Of a stretch of DNA of 64,000 bases, positions 17,435-25,027 are shown one piece after another; the first letter of the stretch is position 1, and every line of letters starts with the position of its first letter. The notes beneath the pieces are model-generated. The model was not told the DNA's origin. It ran no database searches and worked only from the letters and a program-made list of their open reading frames with translations. The position numbers were made by a program, and so were the translations under genes. Origin of the DNA: Bacteroidales bacterium (GTDB lineage Bacteria > Bacteroidota > Bacteroidia > Bacteroidales > Muribaculaceae); contig DXYS01000086.1 of NCBI GenBank assembly GCA_019415705.1, positions 88,226 through 152,225 on the forward strand, written 5' to 3'.

Positions 17435-18367
17435 ATGACACGAACATATTTCCATATATTTATTTCAGTCTTAGTTGTCGTGGCTACGGCATCATGCTCC
17501 GGACATAAGGCCACGACAGATACAGGCTCGTTCACCGTCATATCCATCAACAGCCTTTCGGACAGCACCGAAGCCGTGACATCGGCCGAGCTCCAAGCCT
17601 TCCTTAAAACAGTCGGAGCCTCTGACCTCAACTCATGGCGACAAACCGATGCTGCGCGCATCTTCTCCCCGGCAGCAGACTCGGTATTCGCCGAACTCAA
17701 GCCCGAGCGCACCGTCGCCTCGGTCATCGCCAATGCCCGTCGCGAAGGTCTACAGATCCCGGCTACAAATTTCGCGACCGGAGTCTGGGGCAAGCGTCAG
17801 AGCATCCTCTTCACTGACAGCGTAATGATTGTCGCGCTCAACCATTATCTCGGCCCGGCTTATCCGGGCTATGAGGGACTGCCGGAGCATATACGACGCC
17901 TGAAAACGCCCGAAATGCTGCCTTATGACATCGCCGAGGCTCTGACCGCAACCGCTTATCCCTATGAAGGAGATAATGCGACAACCATCAGCCGGCTGCT
18001 ATACGAGGGAGCATTGACAGAGGCTAAGATGCGCCTTGTCGACAATGCATCCCCGTCCGCAGCGCTCGGCTATGACGAAGAGACCTACGCAGAGATTGAA
18101 CATAACGAGCGGGAACTGTGGCAGAAAATCCTTGAAAACAGACTGCTGTTCGACCGGGACCCGACTGTCGCCGCAAGGCTGACAGCGCCCGCACCGTTCA
18201 CAAGCATACTTGGAGGCAAAGTGCCGGGTAGAGTAGGGCGTTATGTCGGATGGCGCATAGTCATGGCCTACCTTGACCATAACCCTGAGGTCAGCCTAAC
18301 AGATTTGCTTTCTAAAGATTTTTATCTGTCCGACGAAATTCTGCGTCGTGCCGATTACCGTCCGTAG
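17435..18367 (+). CDS. gldB: GldB-like lipoprotein
   Basis: A 310-residue lipoprotein with signal peptide and lipobox TASC near residue 20. The body has the features of the GldB family: a DSV...NHYLGPAYPGYEGLPEHI segment, then MLPYDIAEAL, YPYEG...TISRLLYEGA, and a C-terminal FTSILGGKVPGRVGRYVGWRIV followed by RRADYRP. GldB is needed for gliding or envelope function in flavobacteria but is conserved in non-gliding Bacteroidales, where the role is unclear. The start is ATG 17435; upstream in-frame codons precede the signal peptide and are not credible. It is divergent from the amidase gene. Confidence 0.8.
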   Translation: MTRTYFHIFISVLVVVATASCSGHKATTDTGSFTVISINSLSDSTEAVTSAELQAFLKTVGASDLNSWRQTDAARIFSPAADSVFAELKPERTVASVIANARREGLQIPATNFATGVWGKRQSILFTDSVMIVALNHYLGPAYPGYEGLPEHIRRLKTPEMLPYDIAEALTATAYPYEGDNATTISRLLYEGALTEAKMRLVDNASPSAALGYDEETYAEIEHNERELWQKILENRLLFDRDPTVAARLTAPAPFTSILGGKVPGRVGRYVGWRIVMAYLDHNPEVSLTDLLSKDFYLSDEILRRADYRP

Positions 18368-18488
18368 CGTTAATTGAAGTAACATCTGTACTTATCGTGC
18401 AAAGCCTCTCGGCTGACAATCAAGGTGTTACATATAATACACTAAACATTTACCGGCCGAAATCCGTTGATATTGTATTCGTAATGGA

Positions 18489-18522
18489 CTGACGCCCGGG
18501 CAGATAATGCGCGGCCCGTCAG
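18489..18522 (+). other. Leader hairpin before the redoxin-like gene
   Basis: CTGACG and CGTCAG arms enclose a GC-rich stretch 18 bp before the start codon of the following gene. It could be a weak terminator of gldB or a leader structure; there is only a short AAAAGTTTT after it. Confidence 0.25.
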
Positions 18523-18539
18523 AAAAGTTTTATACAGAC

Positions 18540-19028
18540 ATGAAGAAAACAATATTGATAACCGCCCTTTTTGCCGGACTGCTTGTAATATCCGCCGGAT
18601 TTAACCGACAGGGGGTACGCACATCTTTGGGCAAACCGGCTCCCGATTTGGAGATTGACAGCATCGACAGCATTATCAACTCAAATCAAAACAAAGGCCA
18701 CTACACACTTCTGACCTTCTGGTCAGCCACCGACGCCTCGTCGCGCCGGGCCGTGAATGAATACGACGCATGGCTACGCAATAACCGGAGCCCGTCACTC
18801 GACATCGTCTCGGTCAACTTGGACAACTCGTCAGGCTTGTTTAATGAAATTGTCAGGCGTGACAATCTTTCGGCTGACACACAATTCAATGTATCGGGCA
18901 ATGAAGCCCGACGAATAAAAAACCGGTTTGAATTAGGTAACGCTTACGGAACAATGCTGATAAATCCCGAAGGAACAATCGTGGCCCACAATCCGCCGGC
19001 CGACAGCCTGAGCCGGCTTATTTCATGA
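18540..19028 (+). CDS. Thioredoxin-fold protein lacking the CxxC motif
   Basis: A 162-residue protein with an N-terminal membrane or signal segment (TILITALFAGLLVISAGF). The fold follows the TlpA/redoxin pattern: LGKPAPDLEIDSID, then YTLLTFWSATDASSRRAVNEY, then DIVSVNLDN and a late YGTMLINPEGTIVA. The site after FW, normally a CxxC, is SATDAS, so no redox cysteine is left and the domain is unlikely to act as a thiol oxidoreductase. The start is ATG 18540 (MKKTILI). Its end overlaps the end of the convergent YitT gene by 11 bp. Confidence 0.75.
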   Translation: MKKTILITALFAGLLVISAGFNRQGVRTSLGKPAPDLEIDSIDSIINSNQNKGHYTLLTFWSATDASSRRAVNEYDAWLRNNRSPSLDIVSVNLDNSSGLFNEIVRRDNLSADTQFNVSGNEARRIKNRFELGNAYGTMLINPEGTIVAHNPPADSLSRLIS

Positions 19029-19962
19029 CCTCATCCTCGGCAGAAGCACGGGCCGCACGTCTGGCAGCCGTAGCGGCAGTGTCGTCAACTTTCATCTTGA
19101 CCTTAACCTTGTCAAAGCCCTGACCGTAGACACCGTTGACATTGGCTTGGGTGATAAAGGCATTGTCATCAATCGATTTGATTATGCGGAAGATTGCGAC
19201 CGATTCGATTTTACGGCACATGACCAAAAGCACCTTTACCTCCTTTTTGCTGTACCAGCCGGTGCCGTCTATAACCGTGCAACCGCGGTTAGCCTCGTTG
19301 TTGATAGCCGTAGCAATCTCTTTCCAGCGCGGTGAAAAAATGGTAAACTGCACGGCCTGACGGTTGGTATTGATTACGAGGTCAGCTGTATACGAAACAA
19401 GAAACAGCACTACAAAACCGTAGACAATCTTATCAATCTGATGGAACAGCAAAAAAGAAGACGATATAATGAACACGTCAGTGTAAAGCATCATGCGCCC
19501 GATAGTCACATTAGAATATCTGTTGACTATCGCGGCCACGATATCCGTGCCGCCCGAACTGCCGTTATGAATAAATGTAAGACCCAGACCGAAGCCGCCG
19601 ATTATACCGCCGATTACAATATTCATAAACGGCTCGGGCGTGAAAGGCTGGGTAAACATCGGCTGGAATATGCCTATAAATATCGAAATCATCGTCGCAC
19701 CGTATATCGTGCCGATGACAAACTTTTTACCCACAAACCGATAGGCTATGATAAGCAGCGTAAGGTTGAGCGCATATTGAGTGACAGCCACCGGTATGCC
19801 GGTAGTGAAATATACAATCGAGCCTATGCCGGGCAGTCCGCCGATAATCACTTTCTCGGGCAGGATGAATGCAGTGAATCCAAATGCGAAAATGGCTACT
19901 CCGAGCGTGATAAAGATATAATCTTTTGTTGTGCGCCACAACTGGTAGCGGGTACTTGACAT
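19018..19962 (-). CDS. YitT family membrane protein (DUF161 and DUF2179)
   Basis: A 314-residue protein. The first 200 residues hold about six membrane segments with FGFTAFILPEKVIIGGLPGIG and HNGSSGGTDIVAAI, the hallmark of YitT proteins. The C-terminal part is a soluble DUF2179 domain (GCTVIDGTGWYSKKEVKVLL) that may bind a ligand. The function is unknown in the whole family. The start is ATG 19962 (MSSTRYQLWRTTKDY). A perfect -7 box (TATATTTGC on the minus strand, 19999-19991) lies 29 bp upstream. Confidence 0.88.
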   Translation of the reverse strand: MSSTRYQLWRTTKDYIFITLGVAIFAFGFTAFILPEKVIIGGLPGIGSIVYFTTGIPVAVTQYALNLTLLIIAYRFVGKKFVIGTIYGATMISIFIGIFQPMFTQPFTPEPFMNIVIGGIIGGFGLGLTFIHNGSSGGTDIVAAIVNRYSNVTIGRMMLYTDVFIISSSFLLFHQIDKIVYGFVVLFLVSYTADLVINTNRQAVQFTIFSPRWKEIATAINNEANRGCTVIDGTGWYSKKEVKVLLVMCRKIESVAIFRIIKSIDDNAFITQANVNGVYGQGFDKVKVKMKVDDTAATAARRAARASAEDEVMK

Positions 19963-20042
19963 AATGACGGGTTTATAGGTTATATTCTCTGCAAATATAC
20001 TACCTTTATATAAATTGCAGACCGCGATTGGCAAAAAAAATA

Positions 20043-20051
20043 TAACTTTGC
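20043..20051 (+). promoter_or_regulatory. -7 box upstream of znuA
   Basis: TAACTTTGC, a perfect -7 box 44 bp before the start codon. No -33 box is seen at the normal distance. The box faces away from the YitT -7 box. Confidence 0.4.
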
Positions 20052-20094
20052 ATTATTAATATTTGCATACATCCAAACTTGCAGACATTGCTGA

Positions 20095-21009
20095 ATGATG
20101 GACACAAACAGAGCAATCAAAGTCTTTATATATATAGCTGTATTTGCCGCATGTCATTTTTTGATGACCTCATGTGACAGCAACGCCCGCAAAGACTCCG
20201 CACCGCTTATCGCCGTAAGCATCGAGCCGATGCGCAACATTCTCGAACAAATCGCCGGAGACAGATACGATATCGTGACAGTCCTCGAACGTGGCGACAA
20301 TCCCGAGACATTCGAGCCGTCGATGCAAAAGCGTGTCGCTGTTGACCGTTGCAAGGCATATTTTACTATCGGGGCATTTACTTTTGAAGATGCGTTCGGC
20401 GAGTCGTCAGACACTCTCAGAATATTCGACACGTCCGACGGCATAAAACGCATCTATGGCACACACAATCACTCGCACCACGACAGACATAATCACTCCG
20501 GCGATAATAACGCATCATCGGAGGCTGCGGCAGACCCTCACGTATGGACTTCGCTTAAAAACGCAAGGATTATTGCTGCCAACATGGCTGATGCTTTAGC
20601 TGAGATCGATCCTGACAACGCCGCAACATACCGGAGCAACCTAAAGCATTATTATTATCACCTCGACTCGATTGACTCCGCCTTGACGCAACGCTTTGAC
20701 AGTCTTGGCACCGAACGAGCCTTTGCCGTATGGCATCCGTCGCTGAGCTATTTTGCCCGCGATTACGGCCTGACTCAGATTTCAGTGGGGCAGGAGTCCA
20801 AAGAAGTGTCTCCGCTAAAGATGCGGGAGATTATCGACGACGCCGTGGCTGACAGCGTGCACGTATTTTTCTTTCAACGCGAATTTGACTCACGTCAGGC
20901 CCGGTCAATCTCAGAGCGCATAGGCTCACGACTTATTGAAATTGACCCCCTTGCTTATGACTGGGAATCACAAATCAATCTCATAGCCGATGAAATCATG
21001 CAGCGATAA
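20095..21009 (+). CDS. znuA: Zinc/manganese ABC transporter substrate-binding lipoprotein
   Basis: A 304-residue lipoprotein (lipobox LMTSC) of the cluster A-I metal-binding family. It starts IAVSIEPMRNILEQIAGDRYDI, has DNPETFEPSMQKR with the first metal site area, and a His-rich loop at about 119-138 (HNHSHHDRHNHS) typical of zinc binders. DPHVWTSLKNARIIA follows, and the late FAVWHPSLSYFARDYGL carries the third His. Zinc is the likely substrate. An alternative ATG lies one codon in. Its end overlaps the ATPase gene by 20 bp, so the two are coupled. Confidence 0.9.
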   Translation: MMDTNRAIKVFIYIAVFAACHFLMTSCDSNARKDSAPLIAVSIEPMRNILEQIAGDRYDIVTVLERGDNPETFEPSMQKRVAVDRCKAYFTIGAFTFEDAFGESSDTLRIFDTSDGIKRIYGTHNHSHHDRHNHSGDNNASSEAAADPHVWTSLKNARIIAANMADALAEIDPDNAATYRSNLKHYYYHLDSIDSALTQRFDSLGTERAFAVWHPSLSYFARDYGLTQISVGQESKEVSPLKMREIIDDAVADSVHVFFFQREFDSRQARSISERIGSRLIEIDPLAYDWESQINLIADEIMQR

Positions 21010-21715
21010 CAACACCACCGCTTGTCAGCACGCGCACGCATTGATTTCGCTTGTCGACGTGTCGATGGGCTGGGATATGCGTCAGGTGCTCACCGACGTC
21101 ACACTTGATGTCAACAGCGGCGATTTCATGGCCATAACCGGTCCCAACGGCGGTGGCAAGACAACCCTGCTGCGCATCATGCTCAAGCTTCTTAAGCCGA
21201 CCGCAGGACGAGTGATATACCATGACTGTGAGAGCCAAGGCTGCGACAGACCCCTGATAGGCTATCTACCTCAGAAAAACATGATTGACTCACATTTCCC
21301 CGTCTCGGTCAGCGAGGTGATTTCATCAGGATTGCTTGCAACCAAAGGGCTGTCCAAAGCCGGACGTGATGCTCTTGTCGATGACACAATCAGACTTATC
21401 GGTCTTGAAGAACATATAAATCAGCCAATCGGTGCACTCTCAGGCGGCCAGCTGCAGCGCACCCTGCTCGGACGTGCCATAATATCACACCCGCGTATTC
21501 TCGTTTTAGACGAGCCGCTAAGCTATGTCGACAAAAGATTTGAGTCGCAATTCTATGACATTATCGCGCAGCTCGCACAGACAAGCACCATAGTCCTCGT
21601 ATCACATGAAATGACTATGATTGCCGAGATGGCCAACCGTCACATCATAGTCGACCACAGCATCCATGAGTGCGCCGCATCACATCACTACGCCCGTCGC
21701 AGCGAATGTGAATGA
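20990..21715 (+). CDS. znuC: Metal ABC transporter ATP-binding protein
   Basis: A 241-residue ABC ATPase with Walker A GPNGGGKTT, Q-loop YLPQKN, signature LSGGQLQR, Walker B ILVLDEPLSYVD and switch SHEM. The order after znuA marks it as the zinc importer ATPase. The C-terminus holds several His and Cys residues. The expected membrane permease gene does not follow; the next gene, 27 bp on, is a cation antiporter. Confidence 0.92.
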   Translation: MKSCSDNNTTACQHAHALISLVDVSMGWDMRQVLTDVTLDVNSGDFMAITGPNGGGKTTLLRIMLKLLKPTAGRVIYHDCESQGCDRPLIGYLPQKNMIDSHFPVSVSEVISSGLLATKGLSKAGRDALVDDTIRLIGLEEHINQPIGALSGGQLQRTLLGRAIISHPRILVLDEPLSYVDKRFESQFYDIIAQLAQTSTIVLVSHEMTMIAEMANRHIIVDHSIHECAASHHYARRSECE

Positions 21716-21742
21716 TTTAACACCCCTGACAACACTCTCATT

Positions 21743-23230
21743 ATGGGAATAATCACCTCCGAGAACATCCTCCTTATAGGCTCCCTGCTGCTGATTGTCG
21801 GTGTCGTAATCGGCAAAATGAGCTATCGTTTCGGACTGCCGCTGCTGTTGGTTTTTCTGCTTGTCGGCATAGCCTTCGGAGTCGACGGTGTAGGCATACA
21901 GTTTGAAGACATGCACACCGCACAGTTTATCGGCATGATCGCCCTGTGCATAATACTTTTCTCGGGCGGCATGGGCACAAAAACAAGCGCCATACGCCCG
22001 GTCTTGATGTCCGGTCTTGTTTTGTCGACCGTCGGCGTGCTGCTGACAGCTGCCGTGACAGGCCTGTTTATATGGTGGCTTTCGGGCATGAGCTGGACCA
22101 ATATACACTTCAGCCTGATCGCCTCTCTCTTGCTTGCCGCCACTATGTCATCTACCGATTCGGCGTCTGTTTTCGGCATACTCGGCAGCCATAAAGTCAG
22201 ATTAAGCAACAATCTGCGGCCCATTCTCGAGCTCGAAAGCGGCTCCAACGACCCGATGGCCTATATGCTGACCATACTGCTTATAGAGGCGATGACAAAT
22301 ATAGGCGACATTACCGCGGGCGAAATTGTTCTGCAACTCATTCTGCAGTTCGGCGTCGGCATTGCCGGCGGATATATCACCGGACGCTTTGCCGTGTGGC
22401 TCGTCAATGCCTATCTGAGATTAGGCGGACGCAAAGCCGACAGCGGAGGAGACAGCCAGCAGACATCGGCAATGCTGTCCATACTGATTCTCGGCATGGT
22501 CTTTCTGACCTTTGCTCTCACCACCGACCTCGCCGGCAACGGCTATCTGGCCGTTTATATCCTCGGCATTGTGCTCGGCAACGCAAAACTCCCGTGCCGC
22601 CGAGGCATCCTGAAATTTATGGACGGCATGACATGGCTCGCTCAGATTGTTGTCTTCCTGATGCTCGGTCTGCTTGTCAACCCGCATGAGATGTTAGATG
22701 TAGCAGCTGTCTCACTGCTTATCGGAATCTTCATGATTATCCTCGGACGCCCGCTCAGCGTCATGCTCTGCCTTTTGCCGTTCCGCCGTCTGCCCCTGCG
22801 CGCCAAGTCATTTGTCTCTTGGGTCGGACTGCGAGGTGCCGTGCCTATTATTTTCGCCACCTATCCTGTTGTGGCCGGCGTAGACGGAGCGTCTCAGATT
22901 TTCAACATAGTCTTCTTCGTGACACTCGTCTCACTGCTCGTGCAGGGCACGACAGTGCTGACAGCCGCGCGCAAGCTCGGATTGACAGAGGGCGCGCAAG
23001 ACGATGACGACTTCGGCGTAGAACTCTCTGACAATTTGCCGACAAGTCTGCAGACCATCACACTCGGAGATGAAGACATAGAGCATAGCCCGACCCTCAA
23101 GGACATGAAACTACCCGAGGGCACTCTCGTCATGATGATACGCCGACGCGGCCGCTATATTGTGCCTAACGGCACACGCCGCCTCCAGTCAGGCGATACG
23201 CTTCTTATCATCCGCGAGGAGGACGCCTGA
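21743..23230 (+). CDS. Potassium/proton antiporter (CPA1, NhaP2/CvrA type) with TrkA_C domain
   Basis: A 495-residue membrane protein with about 12-13 transmembrane segments followed by a soluble C-terminal TrkA_C-like domain (TLKDMKLPEGTLVMMIRRRGRYIVPNG). Membrane motifs include LLAATMSSTDSASVFGILG and LESGSNDPMAYML, the ion-binding TD/ND region of cation:proton antiporters, and FVSWVGLRGAVPI. NhaP2 proteins extrude K+ in exchange for H+. It lies 27 bp after znuC, so it may share the transcript. Confidence 0.9.
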   Translation: MGIITSENILLIGSLLLIVGVVIGKMSYRFGLPLLLVFLLVGIAFGVDGVGIQFEDMHTAQFIGMIALCIILFSGGMGTKTSAIRPVLMSGLVLSTVGVLLTAAVTGLFIWWLSGMSWTNIHFSLIASLLLAATMSSTDSASVFGILGSHKVRLSNNLRPILELESGSNDPMAYMLTILLIEAMTNIGDITAGEIVLQLILQFGVGIAGGYITGRFAVWLVNAYLRLGGRKADSGGDSQQTSAMLSILILGMVFLTFALTTDLAGNGYLAVYILGIVLGNAKLPCRRGILKFMDGMTWLAQIVVFLMLGLLVNPHEMLDVAAVSLLIGIFMIILGRPLSVMLCLLPFRRLPLRAKSFVSWVGLRGAVPIIFATYPVVAGVDGASQIFNIVFFVTLVSLLVQGTTVLTAARKLGLTEGAQDDDDFGVELSDNLPTSLQTITLGDEDIEHSPTLKDMKLPEGTLVMMIRRRGRYIVPNGTRRLQSGDTLLIIREEDA

Positions 23231-23232
23231 AA

Positions 23233-23778
23233 TCAGCGTTTGATATCCTTGTTGTAAAAGTATTTCCAGAGCGGGGCGGCCATCAGTGCCTGCTTGATTT
23301 CGTCGGCCTCAAGCATACGGCGCAGTTCTGCCTCGTCGACGACCTTGACCTCGATGTCTTCGGTAGCGTCAAGATGCTGCTCGCCGACAAGTTCTACATC
23401 CTCGGCGATATAGCAGTAGGTAAGATTATTGGACGCACCGGGGTTGGCCGAAATGACCATATTGAGGCGCCAGCGGCCATTGCCGTAGCCGGTTTCTTCC
23501 ATCAGCTCGCGCTGAGCGGCTGCCAAGGGCTCCTCTCCCTGTTCGACGACGCCGGCCACAAGTTCGGTGAAAATTTCTCCCAACCCGTGGCGATACTGTC
23601 TGACCATGACATAGCGTTTGTCCTTAGTCACGGCAAGCACATTAATCCATGAGGGATATTCGAGCACATAGTACTCGTCATGTATGCGTCCGTCAGGCAG
23701 TTGCACACGGTCTTTCCTAACCGTCAGCCACGGACGGCGATGCAGATACTCACTATCGATAGTCTTCCACTTTTCCAT
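23233..23778 (-). CDS. Nudix hydrolase (ADP-ribose pyrophosphatase type)
   Basis: A 181-residue hydrolase. The Nudix box is complete: Gly76, Glu82, Arg90-Glu91, Glu94-Glu95 and Gly97 within AGVVEQGEEPLAAAQRELME and the following ETGYG. The LVAG start and the pre-box RQYRHGLGEIFTEL resemble ADP-ribose and sugar-nucleotide pyrophosphatases. It converges on the antiporter gene with 2 bp between the stops. Upstream is a symmetrical promoter pair shared with the small lipoprotein gene. Confidence 0.9.
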   Translation of the reverse strand: MEKWKTIDSEYLHRRPWLTVRKDRVQLPDGRIHDEYYVLEYPSWINVLAVTKDKRYVMVRQYRHGLGEIFTELVAGVVEQGEEPLAAAQRELMEETGYGNGRWRLNMVISANPGASNNLTYCYIAEDVELVGEQHLDATEDIEVKVVDEAELRRMLEADEIKQALMAAPLWKYFYNKDIKR

Positions 23779-23804
23779 ATCCGAATTTTGAGGTGTAAGC
23801 TTGA

Positions 23805-23848
23805 CACAAAGTTAGACATTCCGCTCAAATTTTTTGCTTAACTTTGTG
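23805..23848. promoter_or_regulatory. Symmetrical divergent -7 boxes (CACAAAGTTA / TAACTTTGTG)
   Basis: Two perfect 10-base inverted copies, 24 bases apart, each of which reads TAACTTTG in the direction of one flanking gene: the Nudix gene on the left and the lipoprotein gene on the right. The matching -33 boxes are poor. Confidence 0.5.
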
Positions 23849-23906
23849 CGATAAAATTTCTCGCGCTTAATCAGAAACCTATTTAACCAAAACTATATTT
23901 ATATAT

Positions 23907-24287
23907 ATGAAAAAGCAGTTATTGTTTCCGCTTTTATTCATCTTCGGTCTGCTCTGTTTCGGCATAACATCCTGTGACGATGACGACGACCCCGAAACAT
24001 TGGTCGGCGTGTGGCAGCTCGCCCTACCTGCTGACTATGACCTGATATGGTACTGTCAGTATGACCTGCAGCCTGACGGCACTTTCTTCGTTAAAGACTG
24101 GATGTCAGATGAGTACGAGCCCCTCAACTACGATGCCTATGGCCGCTGGATTATTTCGGGTTACACCATCACATTTTACTTTGCCAACGGCGACGCCGAG
24201 ACATACGACTTCACATTCGAGGGCGACAGGCTTATAATCTATGACTACGATGAGCCCGGTCCCAACGTCTTCATACGCGTCTACTAA
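23907..24287 (+). CDS. Small lipoprotein with lipocalin-like fold
   Basis: A 126-residue lipoprotein (lipobox GITSC, then a run of Asp). The mature part reads LVGVWQLALP...YDLQPDGTFFVKDW...YGRWIISGYTITFYFANGD...FEGDRLIIYD, a beta-strand pattern seen in the small lipocalin-like and DUF5640-type proteins of Bacteroidales. The ligand and role are unknown. The Asp run after Cys may act as a surface-export signal, as in other Bacteroidota lipoproteins. It is followed by a strong terminator. Confidence 0.75.
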   Translation: MKKQLLFPLLFIFGLLCFGITSCDDDDDPETLVGVWQLALPADYDLIWYCQYDLQPDGTFFVKDWMSDEYEPLNYDAYGRWIISGYTITFYFANGDAETYDFTFEGDRLIIYDYDEPGPNVFIRVY

Positions 24288-24303
24288 AGAACGTTAAAAT
24301 GCA

Positions 24304-24333
24304 CGGCGTCCCGAAATGGACGCCGTTTTTTTT
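24304..24333 (+). terminator. Strong terminator after the lipoprotein gene
   Basis: Perfect 8-bp stem CGGCGTCC / GGACGCCG with a 6-base loop and a run of eight T. Confidence 0.9.
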
Positions 24334-24345
24334 ACCTGTAATTTT

Positions 24346-24374
24346 ATCTTTGTGCAAAATTAAAGCACAAAGAT
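24346..24374 (+). promoter_or_regulatory. Palindrome covering a -7 box before the 190-aa gene
   Basis: ATCTTTGTGC and GCACAAAGAT form a perfect 10-bp inverted repeat with a 9-base loop, ending 4 bp before the start codon. The left arm overlaps a perfect -7 box TATCTTTG at 24345-24352, so the site could be an operator. Confidence 0.45.
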
Positions 24375-24378
24375 TACT

Positions 24379-24951
24379 ATGAAACGAGCACACAAATCAT
24401 CACAGAGAATTATCACCGCACGAATCCCCGTCGAACTACTCAGTCAGATTCTCGCCAATCCCGAAAACATCTCGCTCTGCCACGCACTTGTCGGCGCTAT
24501 CATTAGCGCCGAGCGCATACGCAAACCCGAAGGCATCGCAGCCGAATTAGACGACGGCAATCTTCACCCCGTGTCATCTCCCGAGGCAGACTCGATGGCA
24601 GAGGACGCCCGACGTCGTGTAGAGCGGGCCAAAGAGCGCCGCGAACGTTGCCTGCAGAGAACTGAAAAACGTGTTGCCATCCTCCTGAAAGTCATGCGCG
24701 ACAAAAAGCCGGTCGAGCTGTCGGCTCTATTCGGCTCGGGTCTGTTCACGCCCGAACAGGAACGCGCCATCGACGCAATCCTCAACCCGACTGTCCGGAC
24801 AATCAGAAAACTGTCATTCGAACAACTCCGCGCCTATTTCATGCCGCTTTTCGTCAGAGTGACCGACACTGACATCAATACACTCCCCGCCGTTGACCGC
24901 CGACATGCCGGCGTGCGTCCGCGCAACGGGGTAGAACGGATAAAAAACTAA
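24379..24951 (+). CDS. Hypothetical basic coiled-coil protein
   Basis: A 190-residue soluble protein that I do not recognise. It opens with a basic stretch (MKRAHKSSQRIITARIPVELLSQI). The centre, about residues 72-115, is a highly charged helix (EDARRRVERAKERRERCLQR) likely to form a coiled coil. The C-terminal half has a FTPEQERAIDAIL helix and ends RRHAGVRPRNGVERIKN. There is no signal peptide or membrane segment. The composition suggests nucleic-acid or protein binding. Base and codon use match the neighbours. It has its own promoter and two flanking terminators. Confidence 0.6.
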   Translation: MKRAHKSSQRIITARIPVELLSQILANPENISLCHALVGAIISAERIRKPEGIAAELDDGNLHPVSSPEADSMAEDARRRVERAKERRERCLQRTEKRVAILLKVMRDKKPVELSALFGSGLFTPEQERAIDAILNPTVRTIRKLSFEQLRAYFMPLFVRVTDTDINTLPAVDRRHAGVRPRNGVERIKN

Positions 24952-24985
24952 AGGCCGCGCCTCGCTGATGCTTGGCGCAGCCTTT
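24950..24985. terminator. Bidirectional terminator
   Basis: Arms AAAGGCCGCGCC and GGCGCAGCCTTT (one mismatch) with a 12-base loop. It overlaps the stop of the 190-aa gene and faces the end of the large surface protein gene on the other strand. Confidence 0.65.
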
Positions 24986-25027
24986 ATGATGTTCTGCCGT
25001 GACAACGGCAGTCGATTCAATCAGTGA

